Assembly (NCBI GenBank): GCA_023443745.1
Contig: JAEZTB010000042.1
Location: 496,001 to 560,000 of the forward strand
Source of the DNA: Bacillota bacterium
GTDB taxonomy: Bacteria; Bacillota; Clostridia; DSM-8532
Length of the DNA: 64,000 nt
Reading direction: 5' to 3'
Position numbers and translations under genes: made by a program. How positions within the stretch are numbered: the stretch's first letter is position 1; each line of letters starts with the position of its first letter. The notes under the pieces are model-generated. The model ran no database searches. It saw only the letters and a list, made by a program, of their open reading frames with translations, and was not told the origin of the DNA. Of this stretch, positions 42,558-51,778 are shown one piece after another.

Positions 42558-43376
42558 ATGAATCTGGACATACATACGCTATTGATTGCATTCGGTTTGA
42601 CCCTGTTTGCCGGTTTATCCACAGGTATCGGCAGTGCTCTCGCTTTTTTTACCCGAAGAACCAATACAAAATTCCTTTCAGTAGCTCTTGGTTTTTCAGC
42701 AGGAGTCATGATCTATGTATCAACCATAGAAATATTCGTTAAAGCAAAGGATTCGCTGGTGGGTGCTCTGGGTTTGACCGGAGGTTCTTGGGCGACAGTT
42801 GGCGCTTTCTTCGGCGGTATGTTTCTCATAGCAATTATTGATAAATTTGTACCTTCTGCCGAGAACCCTCATGAAACGCGCAAGGTTGAGGATATTTCAA
42901 GTGGAAGCCAGGAGATTGACCGCACGAAGCTTATGCGCATGGGTACATTAACAGCTCTTGCAATAGCCATTCATAATTTTCCCGAGGGGCTTGCAACCTT
43001 TACATCAGCTATTAAAGACCCCGCCCTTGGCATTGCCATTGCAGCGGCCATAGCAATACATAATATCCCGGAGGGAATTGCCGTATCTGTGCCAATCTAC
43101 TATGCGACCGGAGACAAGAAGCGGGCATTTAAGCTGTCTTTTCTTTCGGGTCTGTCAGAGCCGGTAGGCGCCATTGTGGGATACCTGATTCTTTTCAGAT
43201 TCTTCAATGATGTCGTTTTTGGTGTGCTGTTTGCAGCAGTTGCAGGCATTATGGTTTTTATATCACTGGATGAACTGTTGCCTACCGCAAGAGAATATGG
43301 AGAAGCCCATCTTTCAATCTATGGCCTGGTTGCCGGCATGATGGTAATGGCCGTAAGCCTGCTGCTGTTTATTTGA
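42558..43376 (+). CDS. zupT: ZIP family divalent metal transporter (ZupT-like)
   Basis: Transporter of 272 residues with about eight membrane helices. The metal-binding helices carry AIHNFPEGLATF and AIHNIPEGIAV, the two ZIP signatures, and the loop between helices 3 and 4 is charged. The family imports Zn(II) and, for ZupT, also Fe(II) or Mn(II). The ATG follows AGAGGTGAC. It precedes the molybdenum hydroxylase genes by 128 bases. A functional link is possible but the gap suggests separate transcription. I see no Zur-type palindrome upstream. Confidence 0.92.
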   Translation: MNLDIHTLLIAFGLTLFAGLSTGIGSALAFFTRRTNTKFLSVALGFSAGVMIYVSTIEIFVKAKDSLVGALGLTGGSWATVGAFFGGMFLIAIIDKFVPSAENPHETRKVEDISSGSQEIDRTKLMRMGTLTALAIAIHNFPEGLATFTSAIKDPALGIAIAAAIAIHNIPEGIAVSVPIYYATGDKKRAFKLSFLSGLSEPVGAIVGYLILFRFFNDVVFGVLFAAVAGIMVFISLDELLPTAREYGEAHLSIYGLVAGMMVMAVSLLLFI

Positions 43377-43504
43377 TTTTTTTGGGTATGACGGTATCTA
43401 CCGCCTTCAAAAGCTTTCTTTCACATCGGCGTGGGAATAAGTTTAATCACTCAAGGAGAGATTATCCTACAAGGAATGAAAAAGCGAGAGGAAGGCAAAA
43501 AGCG

Positions 43505-45850
43505 TTGAGTGAGACCATCATAGGACGGAATATTCAGCGTAAAGAGGCCTGGGACAAGGTTACCGGAGCCGCAAAATATACAGCCGATGAAATAAGACCA
43601 GGGGATTTATATGCTAAGTTTTTAACCAGTTCCTTAGCACATGCGGAAATTATAAAGATTGACATCTCGGAAGCACAGAAAGCTCCCGGGGTCCAAGCAG
43701 TCCTGACAGGTGAGGATTCGCTGGCCCTATGCGGTTCTATTATTGAAGACCGTCCACCCCTCGCCAAGGGAAAGGTAAGATATTTTGGCGAGCCTGTTGC
43801 TTTGATTATAGCTAACTCTGAAAAGGAAGCCCAATATGCCGTTGAACTTATTAAAGCCGAGTATTCCCCCCTTCCTGTTGTCAATTCTGTCAGCGATGCA
43901 TTAAAGCCCGGTGCCGTCCTGGTTCACGAGCATCTTGGACAGTATATAAAGGCAATTAAGGAAGTTTACCCCGAGCCAAACTCCAACATTGCCAATCGGG
44001 TAAAAATCAGAAAGGGAGATATGGCAAAAGGTTGGTCGGAAAGCGAGGTCGTTGTAGAAGGTTATTTCAAGCTTCCCCAATCGGACCATGTTGCAATGGA
44101 GACTAGGGCATGTATAGCTGAAATCAAGCCCAATGGCAACGTGATTATTACAACCTCCACCCAGGGACCTCATGCAACCAAGGAGCTTATCAGTCATTAT
44201 TTCAGGCTGGACCCTGGAAAAATAATCGTTAAAACACCTCTCGTAGGAGGGGGATTTGGTGGCAAAGCTGCTGTTCAACTTGAGGTTCTCGGCTATATGG
44301 CCACCAAGGCCGTAAATGGAAGACCGGTAAAGCTTGTCAATTCACGGGAAGAGGATATGGTCTCCTTTCCCAGCCATTTAGGTCTGGAAGCTTGGATAAA
44401 GCTTGGCTCATCAAAAAATGGCATCCTCAAGGCCATAGAAATGACTTATGGTGTTGATACCGGTGCTTACTCGGACATAGGCCCCCGTTTGGCTAAAGCC
44501 ATTGCTGTTGACGGAACCGGCCCATACCGCATTGAAAATGTGTTCTGCGATTCTTTATGCGTTTATACCAACCACTCTGTAGCAACTTCATTCAGGGGGT
44601 TTGGCCATTCGGAATATACCTTTTGCATCGAACGCATGCTTGATAAGCTTGCGTTTGCTCTCAATATGGATCCCATTGATATTCGTTTCAAAAACCTGAT
44701 TATGCCCGGGGACACAAACCCTACACAGGTTAAAATGACCGAAAGCAATTTAGGCAACCTTAAAGCATGCCTTGAAAAGCTCAGAAATCTCATTAACTGG
44801 GATGAGGGCATGTGGCTGGAAATCGGTGAAAACAAGGTGAGAGCAAAGGGGTTGAGTTGTTTATGGAAAACTTCTAACTCACCGACAGATGCCATTTCAG
44901 GGATTTTCTTAACCTTTAACTGCGATGGCAGCATTAATATCAATTCCGGTGTCGTGGAATATGGTCCCGGCATGAAAACCACTCTTGCCCAGATTCTTGC
45001 TGAAAAAATGAAAATGCCGATAGATAAAATCTACGTTAAAATGGAGGTCGACACACAGACGGCTCCGGAGCACTGGAAGACTGTGGCCAGCATGACAACC
45101 TATATGGCCGGAAGAGCCGTCCTGAGAGCTGCCGAAGACCTGATCAGACAGCTGAAGAATCTTGCTGCCATTATTCTTAAGTCTCCCCCTGAAGATCTTG
45201 AAGTCGCTGATCAACGGGTTTACCTTAAGCAGAACCCGGAAATCTTCATTGAATTCAAAAATATAGTTCACGGCTATAAACATCCCGGAGGAAATTCGGT
45301 AGAAGGGCATATTCTTGGCCATGGAAGCTTTATTATGAACCACCTGACTCCCTTGAACAAGGAAACGGGACAGGGAAAATCGGGACCCTATTGGACAGTC
45401 GGTGCCCAAGCCGTAGAGGTAGAATTTGATACAAAAGAATATACTTACCGATTTATAAAGGCTGCAACCGTAATTGATGCAGGAAGGGTTCTAAACCCGA
45501 AGACCACACGAGGTGTTCTGACAGGTGGTATGAGCATGGGCTTGGGGCTGGCCAGCAGAGAGGCTTTTACCTATGATGAGAATGGAAGAATGCAAACCAC
45601 AAGCCTCAGAAGCTACAAGGTCATGCACATTGGAGAGGAACCTGAATTCCTTGTGGATTTTGTAGAGACACCGCAGGTAGATGCTCCGTACCATGCCAGA
45701 GGACTGGCCGAGCATGGTATTGTCGGTATTCCGGGCGCTTTGGCTAATGCGCTTTCTGCGGCAGCCCAGATTGATATTATGGAGCTTCCCATAACACCAG
45801 AGTCTATTTGGCTGCAAAAAACCGGAGGTGAATCACTTGATTCCCTTTGA
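43505..45850 (+). CDS. Molybdenum hydroxylase large subunit (xanthine dehydrogenase family, Moco-binding)
   Basis: The protein has 782 residues from a TTG at 43505 (GAGAGGAAGGC upstream). This start yields the usual family N-terminus SETIIGRNIQRKEAWDKVTGAAKYTAD; codons in frame further upstream do not resemble the family. Moco contacts include VGGGFGGKAAVQ, TSFRGFGHSEYTF and GLAEHGIVGIPGALANALSAA, whose Glu is at the position of the catalytic base. The family hydroxylates purines, nicotinate, aldehydes or aromatic carbonyls; the substrate is not evident. It is followed by the FAD and 2Fe-2S subunits with overlaps. A 10-codon ORF (43476-43508) ends in a TGA that overlaps the TTG start and might couple translation. 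Confidence 0.92.
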   Translation: MSETIIGRNIQRKEAWDKVTGAAKYTADEIRPGDLYAKFLTSSLAHAEIIKIDISEAQKAPGVQAVLTGEDSLALCGSIIEDRPPLAKGKVRYFGEPVALIIANSEKEAQYAVELIKAEYSPLPVVNSVSDALKPGAVLVHEHLGQYIKAIKEVYPEPNSNIANRVKIRKGDMAKGWSESEVVVEGYFKLPQSDHVAMETRACIAEIKPNGNVIITTSTQGPHATKELISHYFRLDPGKIIVKTPLVGGGFGGKAAVQLEVLGYMATKAVNGRPVKLVNSREEDMVSFPSHLGLEAWIKLGSSKNGILKAIEMTYGVDTGAYSDIGPRLAKAIAVDGTGPYRIENVFCDSLCVYTNHSVATSFRGFGHSEYTFCIERMLDKLAFALNMDPIDIRFKNLIMPGDTNPTQVKMTESNLGNLKACLEKLRNLINWDEGMWLEIGENKVRAKGLSCLWKTSNSPTDAISGIFLTFNCDGSININSGVVEYGPGMKTTLAQILAEKMKMPIDKIYVKMEVDTQTAPEHWKTVASMTTYMAGRAVLRAAEDLIRQLKNLAAIILKSPPEDLEVADQRVYLKQNPEIFIEFKNIVHGYKHPGGNSVEGHILGHGSFIMNHLTPLNKETGQGKSGPYWTVGAQAVEVEFDTKEYTYRFIKAATVIDAGRVLNPKTTRGVLTGGMSMGLGLASREAFTYDENGRMQTTSLRSYKVMHIGEEPEFLVDFVETPQVDAPYHARGLAEHGIVGIPGALANALSAAAQIDIMELPITPESIWLQKTGGESLDSL

Positions 45851-46691
45851 TTTTGATTACTATGCACCCTATTCAGTTGATGAGGCCTTTAACCTGTATC
45901 GTGAGCTTGATGCCGAGGGTATGCAGCCCCTTTATTACAGCGGCGGAACAGAAATTATCAGCATGGCGCGTGTTAACAACGTAAAGACTAAAGCAGTCAT
46001 TGACCTAAAGAAAATACAGGACTGCAATAGCCTGGAAACCAGTGGGAATTATTTTATAATGGGTTCCTGCAATACGCTTTCCAGAATAATGGAGTCAAAA
46101 ACTTTTCCATTGTTTGATAAAACAGCGGGACGAATCGCAGATCATACCAATCAATGCAAAATAACTCTTGGCGGAAATTTAAATTCAACCATTATTTACC
46201 GGGAAACTGCACTTCCATTTCTCCTGTGTGACGGAACAACCGTCATTCTCAGAAACGGGCAGCTGCAGGAGTTTCCTTTTTCCTCGCTTTTTAAAGAGAG
46301 ACTGCAGCTAAATCCAGGGGAATTTGTTGTTCAGATGAAAGTTAAAGCAGAATTCTTTTCTTTACCTTTTGTCCATGTTAAAAAAACTAAAAATGAAAAA
46401 ATCGATTATCCCCTATTAACAGTCGCAGCTCTCCGGGTGGACAATAACATTCGTATAGCCTTTAGCGGTCTCACCTCCTACCCCTTTAGATCCCTGCAGG
46501 TGGAGGATGCCTTAAACCAATCTAAACTGTCAAAAGAGAAAAGGGTGGAAGAAGCCTTGCATAACCTTCCATATCCCATTCTCAATGATGTTTATGGCTC
46601 TGACAAGTTCAGAATTTTCAGTTTAAAAAATAGCTTAATAAATGTCCTGGAAACATTGGAGGATAGTCATTATGCTAAAGATTCAAGGTAA
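45837..46691 (+). CDS. Molybdenum hydroxylase FAD-binding subunit
   Basis: Flavin subunit of about 284 residues, slightly short for the family. The FAD motifs are YYSGGTEIISMARVNN near the N-terminus and CKITLGGNLNSTI at about residue 110. The TTG at 45837 has GGAGGTG six bases upstream; a GTG at 45828 lies in that site. It overlaps the large-subunit gene by 14 bases, and the next gene starts 20 bases before its stop, so all three are co-translated. Electrons should pass from Moco through the 2Fe-2S subunit to this flavin and then to an acceptor such as NAD or ferredoxin. Confidence 0.9.
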   Translation: MIPFDFDYYAPYSVDEAFNLYRELDAEGMQPLYYSGGTEIISMARVNNVKTKAVIDLKKIQDCNSLETSGNYFIMGSCNTLSRIMESKTFPLFDKTAGRIADHTNQCKITLGGNLNSTIIYRETALPFLLCDGTTVILRNGQLQEFPFSSLFKERLQLNPGEFVVQMKVKAEFFSLPFVHVKKTKNEKIDYPLLTVAALRVDNNIRIAFSGLTSYPFRSLQVEDALNQSKLSKEKRVEEALHNLPYPILNDVYGSDKFRIFSLKNSLINVLETLEDSHYAKDSR

Positions 46692-47142
46692 AAGTATTAT
46701 TCAACTTGATGTCAACAATGAAATCCTCGATGTTGTGGTGAAGCCTTCCGATATTCTTTTAACTGTTATAAGGGATCAATTGGGACTAACCGGTACAAAA
46801 CCTGGATGCGAAAACGGGGATTGCGGAACATGTACTGTTCTGGTTGACGGCTGGCCGGTCAAATCCTGTCTTATGCTGGCCGTTGAAGCCATTGGGCATA
46901 AAATAACCACAATTGAAGGATTAAAAAATGCACCTGTCCAATCGGCTTTTATTGAAGAGTGGGGCTTCCAGTGCGGCTATTGTACTTCGGGATTTTTAAT
47001 GGTTTGTCACGCGCTCTCCCAAATTCACCCGAGCACAGAGGAATATGTAATGGAAGAGTGGCTTCAATCCAATATTTGCAGGTGTACAAGTTATGAAGAA
47101 ATTCGTGAGGCGGCCCGTTCGATCCTTCAGGGGAAGTTATAA
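46672..47142 (+). CDS. Molybdenum hydroxylase [2Fe-2S] subunit
   Basis: Iron-sulfur subunit of 156 residues. The plant-type cluster uses Cys46, Cys51, Cys54 and Cys66 (GCENGDCGTCTVLVDG). The second cluster uses Cys101, Cys104, Cys136 and Cys138 (FQCGYCTSGFLM and NICRCTSYEEI). Both sets are complete, as in active xanthine dehydrogenase-family enzymes. The ATG at 46672 follows GGAGG; the upstream in-frame ATG at 46642 is unlikely. It overlaps the FAD gene by 20 bases and is the last structural subunit before the accessory genes. Confidence 0.95.
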   Translation: MLKIQGKSIIQLDVNNEILDVVVKPSDILLTVIRDQLGLTGTKPGCENGDCGTCTVLVDGWPVKSCLMLAVEAIGHKITTIEGLKNAPVQSAFIEEWGFQCGYCTSGFLMVCHALSQIHPSTEEYVMEEWLQSNICRCTSYEEIREAARSILQGKL

Positions 47143-47198
47143 ATTGCTTTTCCTACCCATAGACTATTTCTGATGAATAGGATAAGGAGTTGTTCCTG

Positions 47199-47858
47199 TT
47201 GAAAAACAAATTAAGCCCCGTTATTTTCTGGGGGGCACTCTGGGGATTGGAAGAAGCCACTTTAGGTCATTTTTTACATATTTCCGCAATCAGCCTTGGT
47301 TGGATTTTTTGGTTTCCACTGGCCTATTTCTTTATGCTTCAGGTTTTTAAAAAAACGCATCAATTAAGTGCAGTCGTGTTAACCTCCTTTGTGGCAGCAG
47401 GAATTAAACTCATTAACATCTGGGTGACTCCCAATCTGCTTATCATCCTTTGCCCTGTCATATCGGTGATTTTAGAGGGATGCACTTTCTTTCTGGCCGG
47501 AAAAATATTTACCGGAAGGCATAAGCCACTGAAGACCTCCCTGCAAACAATTTTTATAAGCCTTTCCTGGCGTATGCTTTATGTCATAGCCATTCTTGCC
47601 ATTCCTTCCGAAATTATGCCCGTATATCCTTATGGCGCAATAAGCCCCTTCGTAAAGTTTGTCTTCCTGGAGGGTGCCCTAAATAGTGCCCTCATCCTAG
47701 CTTGTATTTTTCTTTCTGAAAAATTAACCATGCATTTGAAGAAAGGAGATACAATGAATAGTCTGAGGCCGTGTATAGCACTCCGGGACGTTAGTGCCAA
47801 GCCTGTTATTTCATTCAGTCTTTTTGTTTTTGCTTTATTTATCCAAAGGATTTTATGA
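47199..47858 (+). CDS. Hydrophobic membrane protein in the molybdenum hydroxylase operon
   Basis: The protein has 219 residues from TTG at 47199 (AAGGAG nine bases upstream). Five or six hydrophobic segments are visible, for example ISLGWIFWFPLAYFFMLQVF and LLIILCPVISVILEGCTFFLAG. A short basic linker and a final C-terminal helix FSLFVFALFIQRIL follow. The segment GALWGLEEATLGHFLH near the N-terminus looks conserved but I cannot match it to a family. It lies 56 bases after the iron-sulfur subunit and 6 before the MocA-like gene, so it is probably part of the same transcript, perhaps for substrate or cofactor transport. Confidence 0.7.
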   Translation: MKNKLSPVIFWGALWGLEEATLGHFLHISAISLGWIFWFPLAYFFMLQVFKKTHQLSAVVLTSFVAAGIKLINIWVTPNLLIILCPVISVILEGCTFFLAGKIFTGRHKPLKTSLQTIFISLSWRMLYVIAILAIPSEIMPVYPYGAISPFVKFVFLEGALNSALILACIFLSEKLTMHLKKGDTMNSLRPCIALRDVSAKPVISFSLFVFALFIQRIL

Positions 47859-47864
47859 GGAGAT

Positions 47865-48437
47865 ATGATTGAAGGCGTAATACTTGCTGCCGGTTATTCG
47901 TCAAGAGCAAAGGTTAACAAAATGATTGAAGAAATAGCCGGGAAGCCCTTGCTGGTACGTTGTATCGAGGGTATGTATGGGGCTGTATCCCGCATTTTGG
48001 TGGTGGGTGGCTATAAAATACACGAGCTTCCTCCCCTCCTCGAAGGATATCCAAAATGCGAATTGGTTTATAACAGCCAGTTTGAAAAAGGAATGTTCAG
48101 TTCTGTTCTTTCGGGCTTGAGTCTTTGCGTTGGTGATCGCGTGTTCATTACTCCCGGAGATTACCCTTATATAACGAAAGGGGTTTATCTGCGTCTTCTG
48201 GAGGATAGCGGAGAAATCACTGTTCCGGTCTACGATAATAGGCCCGGTCACCCTGTTTTAATGAGCAAGAACATGATTAACCTACTTTTGTCCGCCCCAC
48301 GATACTTAAGTCTGCAGGATTTTATCGCTCGGCATAATAACTCAAAAATTCCAGTTGAAACAAGAGGAATCCTAATGGATATTGATACGCCTGAAGATTT
48401 TATTTTAGCAAATTATTATGGAAAGGACCTCCTATGA
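47865..48437 (+). CDS. MocA-like molybdenum cofactor nucleotidyltransferase
   Basis: Nucleotidyltransferase of 190 residues with an NTP_transf_3 fold. The N-terminal loop is VILAAGYSSRAKVNKMIEEIAGKPLL (the LAAGxSxRxxxxK signature), and ITPGDYPYIT holds the metal-binding Asp. The GHPVLMSKNMI region is shared by MocA/MobA-type proteins. MocA makes the cytosine dinucleotide form of molybdopterin, the cofactor usually found in bacterial xanthine dehydrogenase-family enzymes, so this gene likely matures the hydroxylase encoded just upstream. Its end overlaps the next gene by 4 bases. Confidence 0.85.
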   Translation: MIEGVILAAGYSSRAKVNKMIEEIAGKPLLVRCIEGMYGAVSRILVVGGYKIHELPPLLEGYPKCELVYNSQFEKGMFSSVLSGLSLCVGDRVFITPGDYPYITKGVYLRLLEDSGEITVPVYDNRPGHPVLMSKNMINLLLSAPRYLSLQDFIARHNNSKIPVETRGILMDIDTPEDFILANYYGKDLL

Positions 48438-48910
48438 TAACTATTATTACAGGAAGCATCAATAGCGGAAAGACTACCAAGCTTCTTGAGCTTTATGAAA
48501 GGACTCATGAAGGAGATGGACTGATTCTTTCAAAGGTATTTAAAAACGGGCAAAATATCGGACAAATGATCCGGAAGCTTTCTACAGGAGATCAAATACC
48601 CTTTTCCATAAGAAAACAATACATTTCGGATGAATGGGATGAAATTTATAGTTATAAGGACTACAGCTTCTCTAAAAGGGGCTTGGAATATGCCTCTCTC
48701 ATCATTAACGAAATCTCGGAAAAGCATATCACACCGGTCTTCCTTGATGAAATCGGCCCGCTGGAGCTTGAGGAAAAAGGTTTCAGCAGCCTGCTCACAG
48801 GCCTGTTAGGACGGGAGGCACCGCTCTATCTCACTATCCGGGAATCACTCCTGACACAGGTCATCAATCATTTTCATATGGAAGCATATGAAATATTGAA
48901 TCTGAGATAA
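48434..48910 (+). CDS. P-loop nucleoside triphosphatase (THEP1/NTPase_1-like)
   Basis: P-loop protein of 158 residues. Walker A is TGSINSGKTTKL (about residues 6-17) and Walker B is PVFLDEIGPLELEEKGF. This matches the NTPase_1/THEP1 group of nucleoside triphosphatases. It is coupled to the MocA-like gene by a 4-base ATGA overlap, so it may help cofactor insertion or guard nucleotide pools. The role is inferred from context only. Its 3' end overlaps the convergent murI gene by 47 bases. Confidence 0.82.
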   Translation: MITIITGSINSGKTTKLLELYERTHEGDGLILSKVFKNGQNIGQMIRKLSTGDQIPFSIRKQYISDEWDEIYSYKDYSFSKRGLEYASLIINEISEKHITPVFLDEIGPLELEEKGFSSLLTGLLGREAPLYLTIRESLLTQVINHFHMEAYEILNLR

Positions 48911-49664
48911 TTTTTTTGTAATTATCTATTGTTTCGTTATCCTTCACCTGTATTCCGGATTTATAGAAAACCACTTTGCCTTTCCGGGTAGATGGACTCA
49001 ACAGGTTTTCCGTCTTTAAGACTTGGTGAAGATAATTGACTGTACCCCTGTTTCCATCTATGATATCGACATCTGCGGGTAAAATCCCTGCCAATGCCGG
49101 CTTAAAAAACGGAAAATGAGTGCAGCCCAGAACAACTGTACCATATTTGTGGATATCCTCAGGCAGAATTCCCTTGATATAACTGTCAACTTCAGGACCA
49201 CTAAAAATAAACCTTTCAGCAAGCTCAACCAGCTTTGGGGCAGGCAGCATATCGACAATATGGCAGGAATCAAATCTGGTTACAAGGCTTTGAAATTTTT
49301 CTTCCTTCAATGTTAACGGAGTGGCCAGAACAAGGACTCGTTTCCCTGCGTCGGTATTCTTTGCGACAGCGGGCTTGACAGCCGGTTCCATGCCGATTAC
49401 CGGGAATCCATAAGCACCTCTTAAATCACGTACCGCCGCACTGGTAGCTGTATTACATGCCACAACAAGGGCTTTTATGCCTCGATCAACCATGAACTTA
49501 ACAGCATTGAAGGTTAACTGCCTTACTTCTTCCTTGGTTTTTATTCCATAAGGTGCATTATCAGAATCAGCATAATAGATATAATTTTCATTCGGCAGGA
49601 GCGCCATCGCTTCCCGCAGTACGGATAATCCACCTATTCCCGAATCAAAAAAGCCGATGTTCAT
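48864..49664 (-). CDS. murI: Glutamate racemase
   Basis: Racemase of 266 residues converting L- to D-glutamate for peptidoglycan. The two catalytic cysteines are Cys70 in VVACNTATS and Cys181 in VLGCTHFPFF. The N-terminus GFFDSGIGGLSVLREAM and the YYADSDNAPYG segment are diagnostic. The start ATG is at 49664. It converges on the molybdenum hydroxylase operon with a 47-base 3' overlap, so each transcript carries antisense to the other's end. It supplies D-glutamate for MurD, encoded about 15 kb upstream in this window. Confidence 0.96.
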   Translation of the reverse strand: MNIGFFDSGIGGLSVLREAMALLPNENYIYYADSDNAPYGIKTKEEVRQLTFNAVKFMVDRGIKALVVACNTATSAAVRDLRGAYGFPVIGMEPAVKPAVAKNTDAGKRVLVLATPLTLKEEKFQSLVTRFDSCHIVDMLPAPKLVELAERFIFSGPEVDSYIKGILPEDIHKYGTVVLGCTHFPFFKPALAGILPADVDIIDGNRGTVNYLHQVLKTENLLSPSTRKGKVVFYKSGIQVKDNETIDNYKKIISDSIFHMLPYEND

Positions 49665-49847
49665 TATATACCTCGCTGCTGTTCATTAATATTTTTTTAT
49701 CACTATTTATTTTACCATAAAACATTATAGCCAATTAGTACTGTTTTAGCATTATTGGTCATAAGCCTTACGATCCGTATAAGCATATCTTTTCCGGCTT
49801 CTTTTGAGCTTTTAGCTTTATTCAGCTGATCGGTTGGTCAGCCCTGG

Positions 49848-49876
49848 TTGATTTAATAAAATGATAATAATATAAT
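49848..49876 (+). promoter_or_regulatory. Promoter of the second AraC-type regulator
   Basis: TTGATT (49848-49853), 17 bases, TATAAT (49871-49876), about 60 bases upstream of the start codon. The remaining murI-araC spacer shows nothing else recognisable. Confidence 0.7.
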
Positions 49877-49938
49877 GGGGATAGTTGAATGTATAAAATT
49901 GCTTCGCAGCATGGATTAAATTGCTTCACGGAGTACAT

Positions 49939-50787
49939 ATGATCAGTATTACAGGTAACGCAATAAATGACTGGATTGATACCGGAATAAAGGTAGATTC
50001 AGACCCGTTTTTTATTATCAGCTCCGGCTACCAGAAATTCATTACAAGAAATTTTAAAATATCCCGTGACACCGGGAGAGTCGATTTCCAGTTTATTTAT
50101 CTTGTAAAGGGTAAAGGTTACTACGATTTCGGTAAAGGGATTGAAGAAGTATCCGATGGAAACCTTATTGTTTACCTGCCGGGCCAACCTCATAACTATG
50201 AATATCTCGCTAAAGACGGAACCGAGCTTTATTGGCTTCATTTTACCGGAAGCCAGGCAGGCGAATGGATGAGCAAGTTTAATTTCGCCAGCAAGCAGGT
50301 TTTTCAGATAGGCATTCGGGGAGACTGCATCGATCTGTTTAAAAAAATCACTTATGAGATACAGGATAAAAGACCTTATTTCCAGCATGTTGCCGGTGTG
50401 TATCTAATGGAATTGATCTTGATTTTGACAAGGAAGCTTGAAAATCTCAGGTCCGACAACGGAAAAGCAATGAATGAGACAATACGAAGTATCATCTCCT
50501 ACATGTATGAGAACTACCATCATAAAATTTCAGTAAACACTCTGGCCAGCCGATGCAATCTTAGCATGTACAGGTTTATTCACAAATTCAAGGATGCTAC
50601 CGGGATGACTCCGATAGAATACCTTACCAAAATACGCATTGATGAAGCAAGATATCTTCTTTCTAACTCCCTCCTCAATATATCCGAAATAGCCGAAATT
50701 GTCGGCTATGAGGATCCCCTTTATTTCAGCAGAGTATTCAAAAAGATTATGGGTGTATCGCCCAGGCACTATACGCCTAAAAATTAG
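49939..50787 (+). CDS. AraC family transcriptional regulator
   Basis: The protein has 282 residues from the ATG at 49939 with CGGAG upstream. The N-terminal cupin region (FIYLVKGKGYYDFGKGIEEVSDGNLIVYLPGQPHNYEY) binds the ligand. The C-terminal double helix-turn-helix (KISVNTLASRCNLSMYRFIHKFKDATGMTPIEYLTKIRIDEARYLL and ISEIAEIVGYEDPLYFSRVFKKIMGVSPRHY) binds DNA. It is convergent with the carbohydrate locus that fills the rest of the window, ending 5 bases from the PfkB kinase gene, and is the only regulator near it. I infer it controls that locus, where a promoter with an extended -10 and poor -35 occurs at 61455. Confidence 0.9.
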   Translation: MISITGNAINDWIDTGIKVDSDPFFIISSGYQKFITRNFKISRDTGRVDFQFIYLVKGKGYYDFGKGIEEVSDGNLIVYLPGQPHNYEYLAKDGTELYWLHFTGSQAGEWMSKFNFASKQVFQIGIRGDCIDLFKKITYEIQDKRPYFQHVAGVYLMELILILTRKLENLRSDNGKAMNETIRSIISYMYENYHHKISVNTLASRCNLSMYRFIHKFKDATGMTPIEYLTKIRIDEARYLLSNSLLNISEIAEIVGYEDPLYFSRVFKKIMGVSPRHYTPKN

Positions 50788-50792
50788 TGCTG

Positions 50793-51764
50793 CTAATCAA
50801 GCAGATCAAGATTGAAAAGCGCACTTTCATAAAGCTTTTTTCTCTCATCCAGGGAGGCGTAATCAATCGTGCCATCGGTCAGGAATTTCTCCACCATTGC
50901 ATAATCCGGTATTCCTGCCCTTCCGCCGGGTTTGGTGCACTTTATAGAGGACACGGCGCTTGAAAACCTTGCCGTTTTTTCCGAATCCCACCCTTTCAGC
51001 ATCCCGAAAATAAAGGCTCCATGAAAAACATCACCGGCTCCGCAAGTGTCCACAGCCTCCAGCTCATTGAAGGTTGGCATCTCAAAGTATTCATCCCCGT
51101 CAAGAACAACACAGCCCTTTTCTCCAAGCGTTATGACAACAAGCTTTGGACCTTTCTCCTGAATCCTTTTCAAGTTTTCCCTGTAATTTGTGTCTTCTCC
51201 GAATGCTCCCTTGTAAAAAAACTCCGATCCTATCAGGATGTCTATCAAGTTTAAATTTTTAGCAACCTCATCATCATAATGGTCTGCGTCGATGACTACC
51301 TTCAGTTTGCCTTCCCGGGCAATTCTGGCTGCTTCGACGGTAACAGTGGACAGATAGGCAAGATGAAGGAATTTTGCCGATTTTATATATCCCTCGTCAA
51401 GGTCATCAATGGTAAGCTGCCGCTTCACTCCCTGCTTGATCATAAAGCTTCTGGCTTTTCTTTCTTTTTCGATGAGAACAAAGCTTAGCGTGGTGGAAGC
51501 TCCATCTTCTATTATCAGTCTGGAGGTATCTACATGATGGCGTTGGAAATCCTTGATACAAAATTTTCCGAAGGGATCGTTTCCAACCACGCCGATTATG
51601 CCTGTTTCAATTCCCAACCTTCCCAGGGCGATAAAAGCAGTCGAAACCTTTCCGCCCCCCTGCCAGCTATAGCCATCAAGCCTTTCATAGCTGTTGCTGG
51701 CAGGTATTTTATTTAAGCTGAGCAAGCAATCCATTATAGGGTTATCTATACCGACGACATCCAT
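50793..51764 (-). CDS. PfkB family carbohydrate kinase
   Basis: Kinase of 323 residues from the ATG at 51764 with GGAGGG; the frame is open for 56 further codons without a site. Signatures are YSWQGGGKVSTAFIALGRLG at the N-terminus and AVDTCGAGDVFHGAFIFGML with the catalytic Asp of GAGD. Substrates in this family include fructose 1-phosphate, tagatose 6-phosphate, keto-deoxysugars and nucleosides. It lies downstream of an isomerase-like and an aldolase gene, so the likely role is phosphorylating the ketose before aldol cleavage. Confidence 0.9.
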   Translation of the reverse strand: MDVVGIDNPIMDCLLSLNKIPASNSYERLDGYSWQGGGKVSTAFIALGRLGIETGIIGVVGNDPFGKFCIKDFQRHHVDTSRLIIEDGASTTLSFVLIEKERKARSFMIKQGVKRQLTIDDLDEGYIKSAKFLHLAYLSTVTVEAARIAREGKLKVVIDADHYDDEVAKNLNLIDILIGSEFFYKGAFGEDTNYRENLKRIQEKGPKLVVITLGEKGCVVLDGDEYFEMPTFNELEAVDTCGAGDVFHGAFIFGMLKGWDSEKTARFSSAVSSIKCTKPGGRAGIPDYAMVEKFLTDGTIDYASLDERKKLYESALFNLDLLD

Positions 51765-51778
51765 TAGAATCCCTCCAA

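Noticed and set aside
44563..45409. Minus-strand ORFs of 139 and 166 codons
   Set aside because: They lie antisense to the Moco-binding subunit and resemble no family.
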